Assembly (NCBI GenBank): GCA_026989535.1
Contig: JALSJD010000150.1
Coordinates: 1 to 59,465, forward strand
Direction of reading: 5' to 3'
Source: Cyclobacteriaceae bacterium
GTDB taxonomy: Bacteria > Bacteroidota > Bacteroidia > Cytophagales > Cyclobacteriaceae
DNA: 59,465 bases
How positions within the stretch are numbered: position 1 is the first letter of the stretch; the number at the start of each line of letters is the position of its first letter. Below the pieces are notes generated by a model. It was not told the origin of the DNA. It ran no database searches and saw nothing but the letters and a program-made list of their open reading frames with translations. A program made the position numbers and the translations under genes. Of the stretch, positions 17,190 through 25,188 are shown in pieces.

Positions 17190-19085
17190 ATGAGCAGAAT
17201 GCACGAAACACTTGAACTTAAAATATACGAAAACTCAGTTGAGGCTTCTAAAGACATTGCGCTACACATCAAAAAGCTAATTCTTGATAGACAAAAGGAA
17301 GGCAAAATGGCAGTTTTAGGACTTGCTACGGGGTCTTCGCCAATAGAGGTTTATAATGAACTAGTTCGTATGCATAAAGAGGAAGGGCTAAGTTTTAAAA
17401 ATGTTGTTTCCTTTAACCTTGATGAGTATTTTGGGTTAGACCCTAAAAGTAAACAGAGCTATCATCGGTTTATGAATGAGTACCTGTTTAATCATATTGA
17501 TATCAAAAAAGAAAATATTCATATTCCACAAGGAAAAGTGGATTTCGACTATGTTGATACCTACTGTGCGGCTTACGAAAATCAAATCTTATTGGCTGGC
17601 GGCATTGACATTCAATTATTGGGCATTGGCCGTACTGGGCATATAGGATTTAACGAACCTGGATCCTCATTAGAGTCTGTAACACGTATGGTTACTTTGG
17701 ATAATCTTACACGAATTGATGCCGCACCTGCATTTAATGGAATTCATAATGTGCCTCATAATGCCATAACAATGGGAATTGATAGCATTATGAAATCTGA
17801 AAAAGTGTTTTTAATGGCTTGGGGTGAGGGCAAAGCTGAAATTATTGAAAAGGCGCTGAACCACAGAATAAGTGAGCATATTCCTGCTTCTTTTTTAAAA
17901 AAACACGCCAATGTGAGTATTGTATTAGATACCCCTGCAGCTGCCGAGCTGGCAGAAGTAAAAACCCCTTGGTTGTTAGATTCTGTAGAGTGGACTGATA
18001 AACAAATACGAAAGGCTGTGGTCTGGTTATGCGAGAAGTTGGATAAATCAATACTTAAGTTGACAAGTGCCGATTATAATGAACACGGAATGAGTGAGTT
18101 GATTACAAAGAAGGGGGCTGCTTACAAAATAAATATAAATGTATTTAACCAATTGCAGCATACCATAACAGGATGGCCAGGCGGTAAACCAAAAGCAGAT
18201 GATAGTCAAAGACCTGAGAGAGCTAATCCATACCCCAAAACTTCGTTGATTTTTAGCCCTCATCCTGATGATGACGTAATATCAATGGGTGGCACATTAA
18301 TGCGCTTGGTTGATCAAGGGCATAATGTACACGTGGCTTATCAGGTTTCAGGCAATATTGCAGTTTTTGATGATTATGCTTTTAATTATTTAGACTTCGC
18401 AAGTGATTTGGACAAGTTACTTGATAACGAGAATTCTAAATTAAAAAAAATATTTGCAGAAGTTGCCGACTATACTAATTCTGATAAATCAATTACAAAG
18501 GAGCCTAAAAGTTTACTTCGTATCAAAGGCCTTATAAGACGAAACGAAGCAAAATCCGCAAGTAGATTTTGCAAAATTAAAGCAGAAAATGTGCATTTTA
18601 TGGATTTGCCATTTTATGAAACTGGTGAAGTAAAGAAGAACCCACTGGGAGACGAGGATATTCGCCTTACGGTTGATTTGATGAAAGAAATAAAGCCTCA
18701 CCAAATTTTTGTAGCAGGAGATTTATCTGATCCACATGGAACCCATAGGGTGTGTTTGGATGCTGTTTTTAAAGCAGTAAACATACTAAAAGACGAAGAG
18801 TGGATGAAAGATTGTATTGTTTGGATGTACCGAGGCGCTTGGCAAGAATGGAATATAGGAGAAATTGATATGGCTGTGCCAATTAGTCCCGAAGAACTAT
18901 TGCAAAAACGATGGGCTATTTTCAAGCACCAATCACAAAAGGATGGCGTGGCTTTTCAAGGAGATGATAACAGAGAATTTTGGCAACGTTCTGAAGATAG
19001 AAACAGAAGTACAGCTCGAATATATGACAAATTAGGCATGGCAGAGTACGAAGCAATGGAAGCATTTGTTGAATGGAAATTTTAA
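17190..19085 (+). CDS. nagB: Glucosamine-6-phosphate deaminase fused to a PIG-L/LmbE domain
   Basis: A 631-residue cytoplasmic protein. Residues about 1-265 are a NagB-type isomerase/deaminase (ATGSSPIEVYNEL, FNLDEYFGL, LLGIGRTGHIGFNEPGS) that converts GlcN-6-P to Fru-6-P and ammonia. Residues about 350-600 are a PIG-L/LmbE de-N-acetylase domain that keeps its metal ligands: HPDDD near 357 and HGTH in LSDPHGTHR near 515. The fusion is recurrent in Bacteroidota. I start at 17190 (MSRMHETLEL; 17199 is also possible) because the in-frame ATG at 17130 lies upstream of the terminator hairpin. murQ follows after 65 bp. Confidence 0.9.
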   Translation: MSRMHETLELKIYENSVEASKDIALHIKKLILDRQKEGKMAVLGLATGSSPIEVYNELVRMHKEEGLSFKNVVSFNLDEYFGLDPKSKQSYHRFMNEYLFNHIDIKKENIHIPQGKVDFDYVDTYCAAYENQILLAGGIDIQLLGIGRTGHIGFNEPGSSLESVTRMVTLDNLTRIDAAPAFNGIHNVPHNAITMGIDSIMKSEKVFLMAWGEGKAEIIEKALNHRISEHIPASFLKKHANVSIVLDTPAAAELAEVKTPWLLDSVEWTDKQIRKAVVWLCEKLDKSILKLTSADYNEHGMSELITKKGAAYKININVFNQLQHTITGWPGGKPKADDSQRPERANPYPKTSLIFSPHPDDDVISMGGTLMRLVDQGHNVHVAYQVSGNIAVFDDYAFNYLDFASDLDKLLDNENSKLKKIFAEVADYTNSDKSITKEPKSLLRIKGLIRRNEAKSASRFCKIKAENVHFMDLPFYETGEVKKNPLGDEDIRLTVDLMKEIKPHQIFVAGDLSDPHGTHRVCLDAVFKAVNILKDEEWMKDCIVWMYRGAWQEWNIGEIDMAVPISPEELLQKRWAIFKHQSQKDGVAFQGDDNREFWQRSEDRNRSTARIYDKLGMAEYEAMEAFVEWKF

Positions 19086-19150
19086 CCTGATTAATTCATA
19101 TCGAAACTAACCAAGTAATAGTTGCAAAAAACTTACTTAAAATTATTTAT

Positions 19151-19951
19151 ATGACAACAACAGAATCACCCTCTAATTTTTCTGATTTAGACCAAATGGG
19201 AGTTAAAGATATACTTACTAACATAAATTCTGAAGATAAAGTAGTTCCATTAGCTGTAGAAAAAGAAATAGAGACTATTGCTAAGTTAATTGAGCAAATA
19301 GTTGTTAGAATGAAAAAGGGAGGAAGATTGTTTTATATAGGAGCAGGAACAAGTGGAAGATTAGGAATACTAGACGCATCGGAATGCCCCCCAACTTATG
19401 GAGTGCCAGATACAATGGTAATAGGTTTAATAGCTGGTGGCGACACCGCTATTAGAAAAGCAGTTGAAAATGCAGAAGACAATACAGAATTAGCCTGGAA
19501 AGATTTATGTGCCTATAATATTAATGAAAAAGACACTGTGATTGGCATTGCTGCTTCAGGCAGAACACCGTATGTGCTTGGAGGAGTTAAAAAAGCAAAA
19601 GAAAAAAATATTTTAACAGGAGGAATTTCATGTAATAAAAATGCGAAACTGTCTAAAGCTGTAGATATTGGGATTGAACTACTTGTTGGGCCTGAATTTG
19701 TTACTGGCAGTACCAGAATGAAATCGGGTACTGCTCAAAAGTTAGTTTTAAACATGATATCTACCACGGTTATGATACAGTTAGGAAAAGTAAAAGGGAA
19801 CAAAATGGTGGATATGAAACTGAGTAATAAAAAACTGGTAAACCGAGCCATTAAAATGATAATAGAGGAAAGAGGCATATCTAAAAAAGAGGCTTTAGCA
19901 TTATTAGAAATAACTGGCTCTGTTCGTAAGTCTATCGAATACCACTTGTGA
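19151..19951 (+). CDS. murQ: N-acetylmuramic acid 6-phosphate etherase
   Basis: A 266-residue SIS-domain lyase that splits MurNAc-6-P into GlcNAc-6-P and D-lactate. Family motifs include the N-terminal [39 protein letters not shown] (about 57-81, containing the catalytic Glu), [11 protein letters not shown] and the strong signature [20 protein letters not shown]. It is slightly shorter than many MurQ proteins (about 300), lacking part of the C-terminal helical tail. Its presence ties the locus to muramic acid rather than to chitin alone. No MurNAc kinase is encoded in the window. Confidence 0.95.
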   Translation: MTTTESPSNFSDLDQMGVKDILTNINSEDKVVPLAVEKEIETIAKLIEQIVVRMKKGGRLFYIGAGTSGRLGILDASECPPTYGVPDTMVIGLIAGGDTAIRKAVENAEDNTELAWKDLCAYNINEKDTVIGIAASGRTPYVLGGVKKAKEKNILTGGISCNKNAKLSKAVDIGIELLVGPEFVTGSTRMKSGTAQKLVLNMISTTVMIQLGKVKGNKMVDMKLSNKKLVNRAIKMIIEERGISKKEALALLEITGSVRKSIEYHL

Positions 19952-20098
19952 ATACCACTTGGCAAATCGTAGCTAATGTTAATTCTGCCATAAAATGTTT
20001 TAATGCTATTTAATAATACAAGATTATATTATCTGTTTAACTAAAAGTTGTAACGGGTCTATTACTTTTGTTGCTTATACTTTTGCCAGTTAAAATAT

Positions 20099-21541
20099 AT
20101 GATGATAGTAAGAGCACCTGTTTTTTTTTTATGCAAAGGTATTTTTTTGTTTTTACTAATAGGTCTTTCAATTAGCTCGTTTTCTCAACCTCAAATAATT
20201 GATACACTTTCTAATAAAAGGGCAGTTTTTATCGATAATATTTTTTTAACGGGTAATAATAAAACTAAAAATCGGATAATTTTAAGGGAGCTTTCAATAA
20301 AAAAAGGTAGTTCATATTCATACAAAGCCCTTGAGGAAATTATAAAAGCCGATCGGAATAAGATTTATAATACCAGACTTTTTAACGAAGTAGAGGTTAC
20401 CATCTTAGAACTAGATTATGATAAGGTTGATGTTGTTATTAACGTTGCAGAGCGTTGGTATTTGTTTCCAATTCCCCTGTTAGATATAATCGATCGTAAT
20501 TTTAACGATTGGTGGGTAAATCAGGATGCTGACTTAAGTCGGCTAATCTACGGGTTAAGTTTATATCATTTTAATATGCGTGGTATGAACGAGCGGATGA
20601 CAGTTACAGCTCAATTTGGGTTTACCAAAAAATTTGAAGTAAACTACTCAATGCCCTACATCGATAGAAGCCAAAGGCATGGGCTTTCGTTCTCAGCCAA
20701 ATACTTAGAATACAATAATTTACATTATAAAATTGTTGATAATAACAGGGTGTTTATCGAGTCTGAAGATTTATTACGAACAACCCTAGGGTTTGGTGTT
20801 TCTTACACGTTACGAAATTCTTTTTATACTAGGCATAATTTTAGTATTAACTATAATAAAAACAACGTAGCCGATACCGTGCTCCTATTAAACCCTAATT
20901 ATTTGGGTACTAGTACAAACGAACAAAATTTACTAAAAATAAGCTATTTGTATAATATAGATAAACGGGATATTGCAGCATATCCTTTAGATGGCCATGA
21001 TTTTTCGGTTAGTATAAGCCATATTGGGTTTGGTTTAAAAAATAGCGTAGATAAAACTGAGTTTCAAATAACTTATGCTAAGTACTTCGATTTAAAGAAA
21101 GGCTTTTATTTTAATAATTTAACATCAATAAATTTAAGCACGCCACCAAATCAGCCCTATACTTTATTGTCGGGGTTGGGGTTTAGTAATAGATTGGTGA
21201 GAGGGTATGAGCTTTATACCATTTTTGCTCAAAACTTTTTTTTAAATAAAACCACCTTTAAAAAGGCTATTTTTGTAGGAAGTGCTAAGTGGAAAAATAT
21301 GCCCTTGGAACAGTTTAAATACATCCCTTATGGCTTGTATTTAAAAACCTATATGGATGTTGGTTATGCTAAAAATACAATTAACCTAGAGGGAAATTCT
21401 ATTTTGGCTGATAAATTATTAATGGGAGCAGGGGTGGGGTTAGATTTTGTAACGATGTACGATTTTGTAATTAGAGCAGAATACTCGTTTAATAATATTG
21501 GTGAAAGTGGTTTCTTTTTGAGCTTAACCAGCGATTTTTAG
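20099..21541 (+). CDS. POTRA-domain outer-membrane barrel protein (BamA/TamA superfamily)
   Basis: A 480-residue protein with a signal peptide, one POTRA-like domain (FIDNIFLTGNNKTKNRIILRELSIKKG, residues about 44-120, shown here as a region) and a C-terminal surface-antigen barrel (about 130-480, ending in FFLSLTSDF). With a single POTRA it is far shorter than BamA and resembles the short BamA-like proteins common in Bacteroidota. Its substrate is unknown. Two adjacent ATG codons (20099 and 20102) are both usable. Two TACTTTTG boxes (20063-20070, 20078-20085) fit the -7 consensus, so it probably has its own promoter. Confidence 0.8.
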   Translation: MMIVRAPVFFLCKGIFLFLLIGLSISSFSQPQIIDTLSNKRAVFIDNIFLTGNNKTKNRIILRELSIKKGSSYSYKALEEIIKADRNKIYNTRLFNEVEVTILELDYDKVDVVINVAERWYLFPIPLLDIIDRNFNDWWVNQDADLSRLIYGLSLYHFNMRGMNERMTVTAQFGFTKKFEVNYSMPYIDRSQRHGLSFSAKYLEYNNLHYKIVDNNRVFIESEDLLRTTLGFGVSYTLRNSFYTRHNFSINYNKNNVADTVLLLNPNYLGTSTNEQNLLKISYLYNIDKRDIAAYPLDGHDFSVSISHIGFGLKNSVDKTEFQITYAKYFDLKKGFYFNNLTSINLSTPPNQPYTLLSGLGFSNRLVRGYELYTIFAQNFFLNKTTFKKAIFVGSAKWKNMPLEQFKYIPYGLYLKTYMDVGYAKNTINLEGNSILADKLLMGAGVGLDFVTMYDFVIRAEYSFNNIGESGFFLSLTSDF

Positions 21542-21914
21542 AAGTATTCAAGTCATATCTTAGCCGCCAATTCCCCCCGACTTTGCAAGCTATTTATGCG
21601 GTCGAGGATATTCATCATTCATTTTATGCCACCGTTGTTGGAAGTAATGCCGAAAAAAGCCCACCGCACAAATTGCACATTTGGTTTTGCCGACACACAA
21701 GCCAATCCTAAAAAACCTAAAATCCTGTCCCGTATTTTATAGCGGGAAGCAATTTCTTGCCCTCGCTCAACTGAATAGAATATCCACACTTTTATCACAG
21801 TTTTTTGAGTATATTAAAAAACTTTGAGTACTTTAGCGACTGAAAAATAAACATCTAAAATGAGCAGAGCGAATTCAATGAGACCTTTATTTTCAAATAA
21901 AAGAAACGAATTAA
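21542..21914. other. Intergenic region at the left edge of the restriction-modification island
   Basis: About 370 bp with no convincing gene. A 5-bp hairpin TCCCG/CGGGA lies near 21737-21756. A possible promoter for the XRE-mod operon is TTTG (21804-21807) plus TACTTTAG (21829-21836, one mismatch to TAnnTTTG). Base composition is less AT-rich than in the neighbours at 21.56-21.70 kb, which may mark an island junction. Confidence 0.4.
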
Positions 21915-22112
21915 ATGAATAGAATTAAGGAAGTTTTAGAAGAAAAAGGAATAAAGCAAATTTGGTTGGCTGAAAAATTAGGCAAAAGCTACAATATGGT
22001 AAATGCTTATGCTAAAAACCGACAACAACCAAGACTGGAAACCCTTATGAAAATAGCCGACATTTTAGATGTGGACGTAAAAGATTTGATAATATCTAAC
22101 AAAGAAATATAA
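21915..22112 (+). CDS. Small XRE-family HTH regulator
   Basis: A 65-residue Cro/C1-type helix-turn-helix protein (IKQIWLAEKLGKSYNMVNAYAKNRQQPRLETLMKIA covers helices 2-5, given as a region at about 13-48). Its size and position, 1 bp before the methyltransferase gene, match controller (C) proteins of restriction-modification systems, which time nuclease expression after methylase expression. That role is inferred. Confidence 0.8.
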   Translation: MNRIKEVLEEKGIKQIWLAEKLGKSYNMVNAYAKNRQQPRLETLMKIADILDVDVKDLIISNKEI

Positions 22113-22113
22113 T

Positions 22114-23712
22114 ATGCCTACACTCAATTGGATAGGAAAAGATAAAGTAGTTAGCCACCACCAAGATGTGCCTTATAGAGTTTTGGAACACAAATACGGC
22201 TTTACTTCTGAAAAAGGAGAACAAAAAGAACCCACCAAAAGTGGCAACAAAATAATACACGGAGATAACTTAGAAGCCCTTAAAAGTTTACTGCCCGAAT
22301 ATGAAGGGAAAATAAAGTGTATTTACATTGACCCCCCATACAATACAGGAAATGAAAGTTGGGTGTATAACGATAATGTAAACCACCCAAAAATAAAAAA
22401 ATGGTTAGGAGAGGTAGTTGGTAAAGATGGAGAAGATCTAAGCAGACACGACAAGTGGTTGTGTATGATGTATCCACGACTTAAATTATTACATAAACTC
22501 TTGGCAAAAGATGGTGCTATCTTTATTTCTATTGATGATAATGAACAAGCCAATTTGAAATTGATGTGTGATGAGATTTTTGGAGGGAACAATTTTGTTA
22601 CTGATTTGATTTGGAGGTCTGCAGATTCATCAAATAACGATGCAAAACAATTTTCTGTAGACTATAATCACACCTTGGTATATATTAAAAACCCTAGCTG
22701 GCAACCAATCAAATTAGAGCGTTCTGCAGATAATAATGCTCATTATAAAAATCCAGATAACGACCATAGAGGAGATTGGTTTTCAGGCAATGTTTCCTCA
22801 CCTAACCCAAGAGTAAATTTAACATACAATATAATTTCTCCAAAAGGCAATACTATTTCACCTCCAAAAAATGGCTGGAGATGGAATAAGGAGCGAGTAG
22901 AAGAAATGATAAAAGAGAAAGTAATTATTTTTTCAGAAGATGAAACAAGAATTACTAAAAAAACTTTTCTAAAAGATCAATCAGGTATTGTTCCTTCAAA
23001 TATTTGGTGGGACATTGAAGATACAGGACACAATAGAAATGCTAAGTATGAGCTAATTAAAATATTTACAGAATTAAAGACATCAGATATTTTTAAGACA
23101 CCTAAGCCATCTAAGTTTATTGAGAAAATCTTAAAAATAGCAATGGATTCTAATGCTACAATTCTAGATTCTTTCGCAGGTTCAGGCACAACTGCTCACG
23201 CAGTATTAAACCTAAACAAAAAAGATGGCGGTAACAGAAAATTCATTTTAATAGAAATGGAGGATTATGCCAATGATATAACTGCCGAAAGAGTAAAACG
23301 AGTTGCCAAAGGTTACGGTACAGCTAAAAAAGCAGTAGGAGGCACAGGCGGAGCATTCGACTTTTACGAATTGGGCTTATCTCTATTTGATGAAAACCAA
23401 AACTTAAACGAGCAAGTAGGCAAAGAAAAAATACGAGAATACATTTGGTTTTCAGAAACAAGAACTTCTTATCTAAAGCCAAAAGCACAAAAAGAAACCA
23501 AGTATTTTTTAGGCAAAAAAGAATCCTCTGTTTACTATTTCATTTACGAAAAAGACAGCTTAACTACTTTAGATTTTGATGCTTTGGAACTTATAAAAAC
23601 CAAAGGCGAGCAATATGTTATTTATGCTGACAATTGTTTGTTGCCAAAAGAATTTATGGCAAAGAAAAATATCATTTTTAAAAAAATACCAAGAGACATT
23701 ACACGGTTTTAA
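22114..23712 (+). CDS. mod: Type III restriction system Mod subunit (adenine methyltransferase)
   Basis: A 532-residue beta-class N6-adenine DNA methyltransferase. Motif IV is DPPYNTGNESW at about residues 73-83 and the SAM-binding motif I is DSFAGSGTTAHAV at about 350-362, in the order expected for type III Mod. Between them lies the target-recognition region. Mod also gives sequence specificity to the Mod-Res complex. The Res gene follows 1.5 kb downstream, separated by two accessory genes. Codons and AT content look like the rest of the island. Confidence 0.92.
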   Translation: MPTLNWIGKDKVVSHHQDVPYRVLEHKYGFTSEKGEQKEPTKSGNKIIHGDNLEALKSLLPEYEGKIKCIYIDPPYNTGNESWVYNDNVNHPKIKKWLGEVVGKDGEDLSRHDKWLCMMYPRLKLLHKLLAKDGAIFISIDDNEQANLKLMCDEIFGGNNFVTDLIWRSADSSNNDAKQFSVDYNHTLVYIKNPSWQPIKLERSADNNAHYKNPDNDHRGDWFSGNVSSPNPRVNLTYNIISPKGNTISPPKNGWRWNKERVEEMIKEKVIIFSEDETRITKKTFLKDQSGIVPSNIWWDIEDTGHNRNAKYELIKIFTELKTSDIFKTPKPSKFIEKILKIAMDSNATILDSFAGSGTTAHAVLNLNKKDGGNRKFILIEMEDYANDITAERVKRVAKGYGTAKKAVGGTGGAFDFYELGLSLFDENQNLNEQVGKEKIREYIWFSETRTSYLKPKAQKETKYFLGKKESSVYYFIYEKDSLTTLDFDALELIKTKGEQYVIYADNCLLPKEFMAKKNIIFKKIPRDITRF

Positions 23713-23715
23713 ATT

Positions 23716-24711
23716 ATGAGCGATTTAGTACCTAAAAATAATTTTATTCTGTATAACGCACCAAGTGGAGACGTTACCCTAAAAGTATTGCTTCAAAACG
23801 AAACCATTTGGTTGACACAAAAAATGATGGCAGAATTGTTTGGTGTTGGCGTTCCTGCAATCAACAAACATTTGGCTAATATATTTGAAAGCAATGAGTT
23901 AGAAGAAAATTCAGTTATTTCCATTTTGGAAACAACTGCCTCAGATGGTAAAAATTACAAAACTAAGTTTTACAATTTAGATGCGGTTATTTCGGTAGGT
24001 TATCGGGTAAACTCTGGCAAAGCTACTCAGTTTAGAATATGGGCTACCAAAACACTAAAAGAATACATTATTAAAGGTTTTGTTTTGGACGACAACCGCC
24101 TAAAACAAGGGGAAACTCTTTTTGGGAAAGACTATTTCAGAGAGTTATTAGAACGTGTACGTTCCATTCGTGCCAGCGAACGAAGAATTTACCAACAAAT
24201 CACTGATATTTTTGCAGAATGTAGTATTGATTACGACCCTAAATCAGAAATCACCAAGAATTTTTATGCAAGGGTTCAAAATAAATTTCACTTTGCCATA
24301 GCAGGAAATACAGCCGCAGAAATTATCTACAAACAAGCAGATGCTAAAAGAGATAATATGGGCTTAACCACTTGGAAAAATGCTCCAGATGGGCGCATCA
24401 TAAAATCTGATACATCCATAGCTAAAAACTACCTGCTAGAGAAAGAGATAAAACGTTTAGAAAGAACCGTAACAGGATATTTTGATTATATCGAAAACTT
24501 AATAGAACGTGAAAATACTTTTACAATGGATGGCTTGGCAACAAGTGTAGATAAGTTTTTAAGCTTTAATGAGTTTAAAATTTTAGAAGGCAAAGGAAAA
24601 ATGACACACAAACGGGCCATAGAAAAAGCAGGAAAGGAATATGACCGATTTAACAAGACTCAAAAAATTATTTCTGATTTTGATAAGCAAATTAAACGGT
24701 TAAAAAGGTAA
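23716..24711 (+). CDS. RhuM-family protein
   Basis: A 331-residue protein of the RhuM (virulence-associated) family, named from a Salmonella pathogenicity island gene. Typical blocks are the N-terminal IWLTQKMMAELFGVGVPAIN (HTH-like), the FRIWATKTLKEYIIKGF block and KDYFRELLERVRSIRASERR. The biochemical function is unknown; members often sit inside restriction or defence islands. It lies 3 bp after mod and so is probably translated with it. The C-terminal region (about 235-331) is rich in charged helices. Confidence 0.85.
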   Translation: MSDLVPKNNFILYNAPSGDVTLKVLLQNETIWLTQKMMAELFGVGVPAINKHLANIFESNELEENSVISILETTASDGKNYKTKFYNLDAVISVGYRVNSGKATQFRIWATKTLKEYIIKGFVLDDNRLKQGETLFGKDYFRELLERVRSIRASERRIYQQITDIFAECSIDYDPKSEITKNFYARVQNKFHFAIAGNTAAEIIYKQADAKRDNMGLTTWKNAPDGRIIKSDTSIAKNYLLEKEIKRLERTVTGYFDYIENLIERENTFTMDGLATSVDKFLSFNEFKILEGKGKMTHKRAIEKAGKEYDRFNKTQKIISDFDKQIKRLKR

Positions 24712-24714
24712 ATA

Positions 24715-25170
24715 ACCACAGAGGCACAAAGAACACAAAGAAATAACATAAGAAAAACGAATGAAGGAAAATGAAATTTCAAAAATAATAATTGGTGCTG
24801 CAATTGAGGTTCATAAGCAATTAGGGCCAGGATTATTAGAAAGTAGCTATGAAGCTTGTTTGGCATACGAATTAAAACAACAGGGATTAAATATCCAAAC
24901 TCAGGTTGCTTTACCAATTGTATATAAAGAAGTGAAACTAAATGCGGGTTATAGAATTGATATCCTTGTAGAAAACAAAGTGATAATTGAAATTAAAGCC
25001 GTTGAAGCTCTTGCTGATATTCATACAGCACAACTTTTAACGTATTTAAAACTAAAAAACATAAAACTTGGTTTACTCATAAACTTTAATTCTGTTAGGG
25101 TAATAGACGGAGTAAAACGAATAATAAACGGATATTTATAAGCCCTCTGTGCTCTTTGTGTCTCTGTGGT
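24715..25170. mobile_element. Inverted-repeat-bounded GxxExxY gene cassette
   Basis: The left arm (24715-24740, starting ACCACAGAGGCACAAAG) and right arm (25145-25170, ending TCTCTGTGGT) are inverted copies that agree at 23 of 26 positions. They enclose only the GxxExxY gene. The left arm starts 3 bp after the RhuM stop codon and the right arm ends 18 bp before the Res start. This suggests a self-contained cassette inserted into an existing mod-rhuM-res operon. Confidence 0.65.
24761..25141 (+). CDS. GxxExxY protein (PD-(D/E)xK-like fold)
   Basis: A 126-residue protein of the GxxExxY family (motif [17 protein letters not shown] at about residues 27-43). [18 protein letters not shown] (about 66-83) contains the D-x(n)-E-x-K pattern of the PD-(D/E)xK nuclease fold. 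The function of the family is not established. The gene lies between inverted repeats and appears to be a mobile passenger inside the type III operon. Confidence 0.85.
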   Translation: MKENEISKIIIGAAIEVHKQLGPGLLESSYEACLAYELKQQGLNIQTQVALPIVYKEVKLNAGYRIDILVENKVIIEIKAVEALADIHTAQLLTYLKLKNIKLGLLINFNSVRVIDGVKRIINGYL

Positions 25171-25188
25171 AAATTGAAAAAGAAAATA

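Noticed and set aside
25156-25188. N-terminal extension of Res from TTG at 25156
   Set aside because: It lies inside the right arm of the cassette repeat; the ATG at 25189 begins the conserved ELKSYQQKV.
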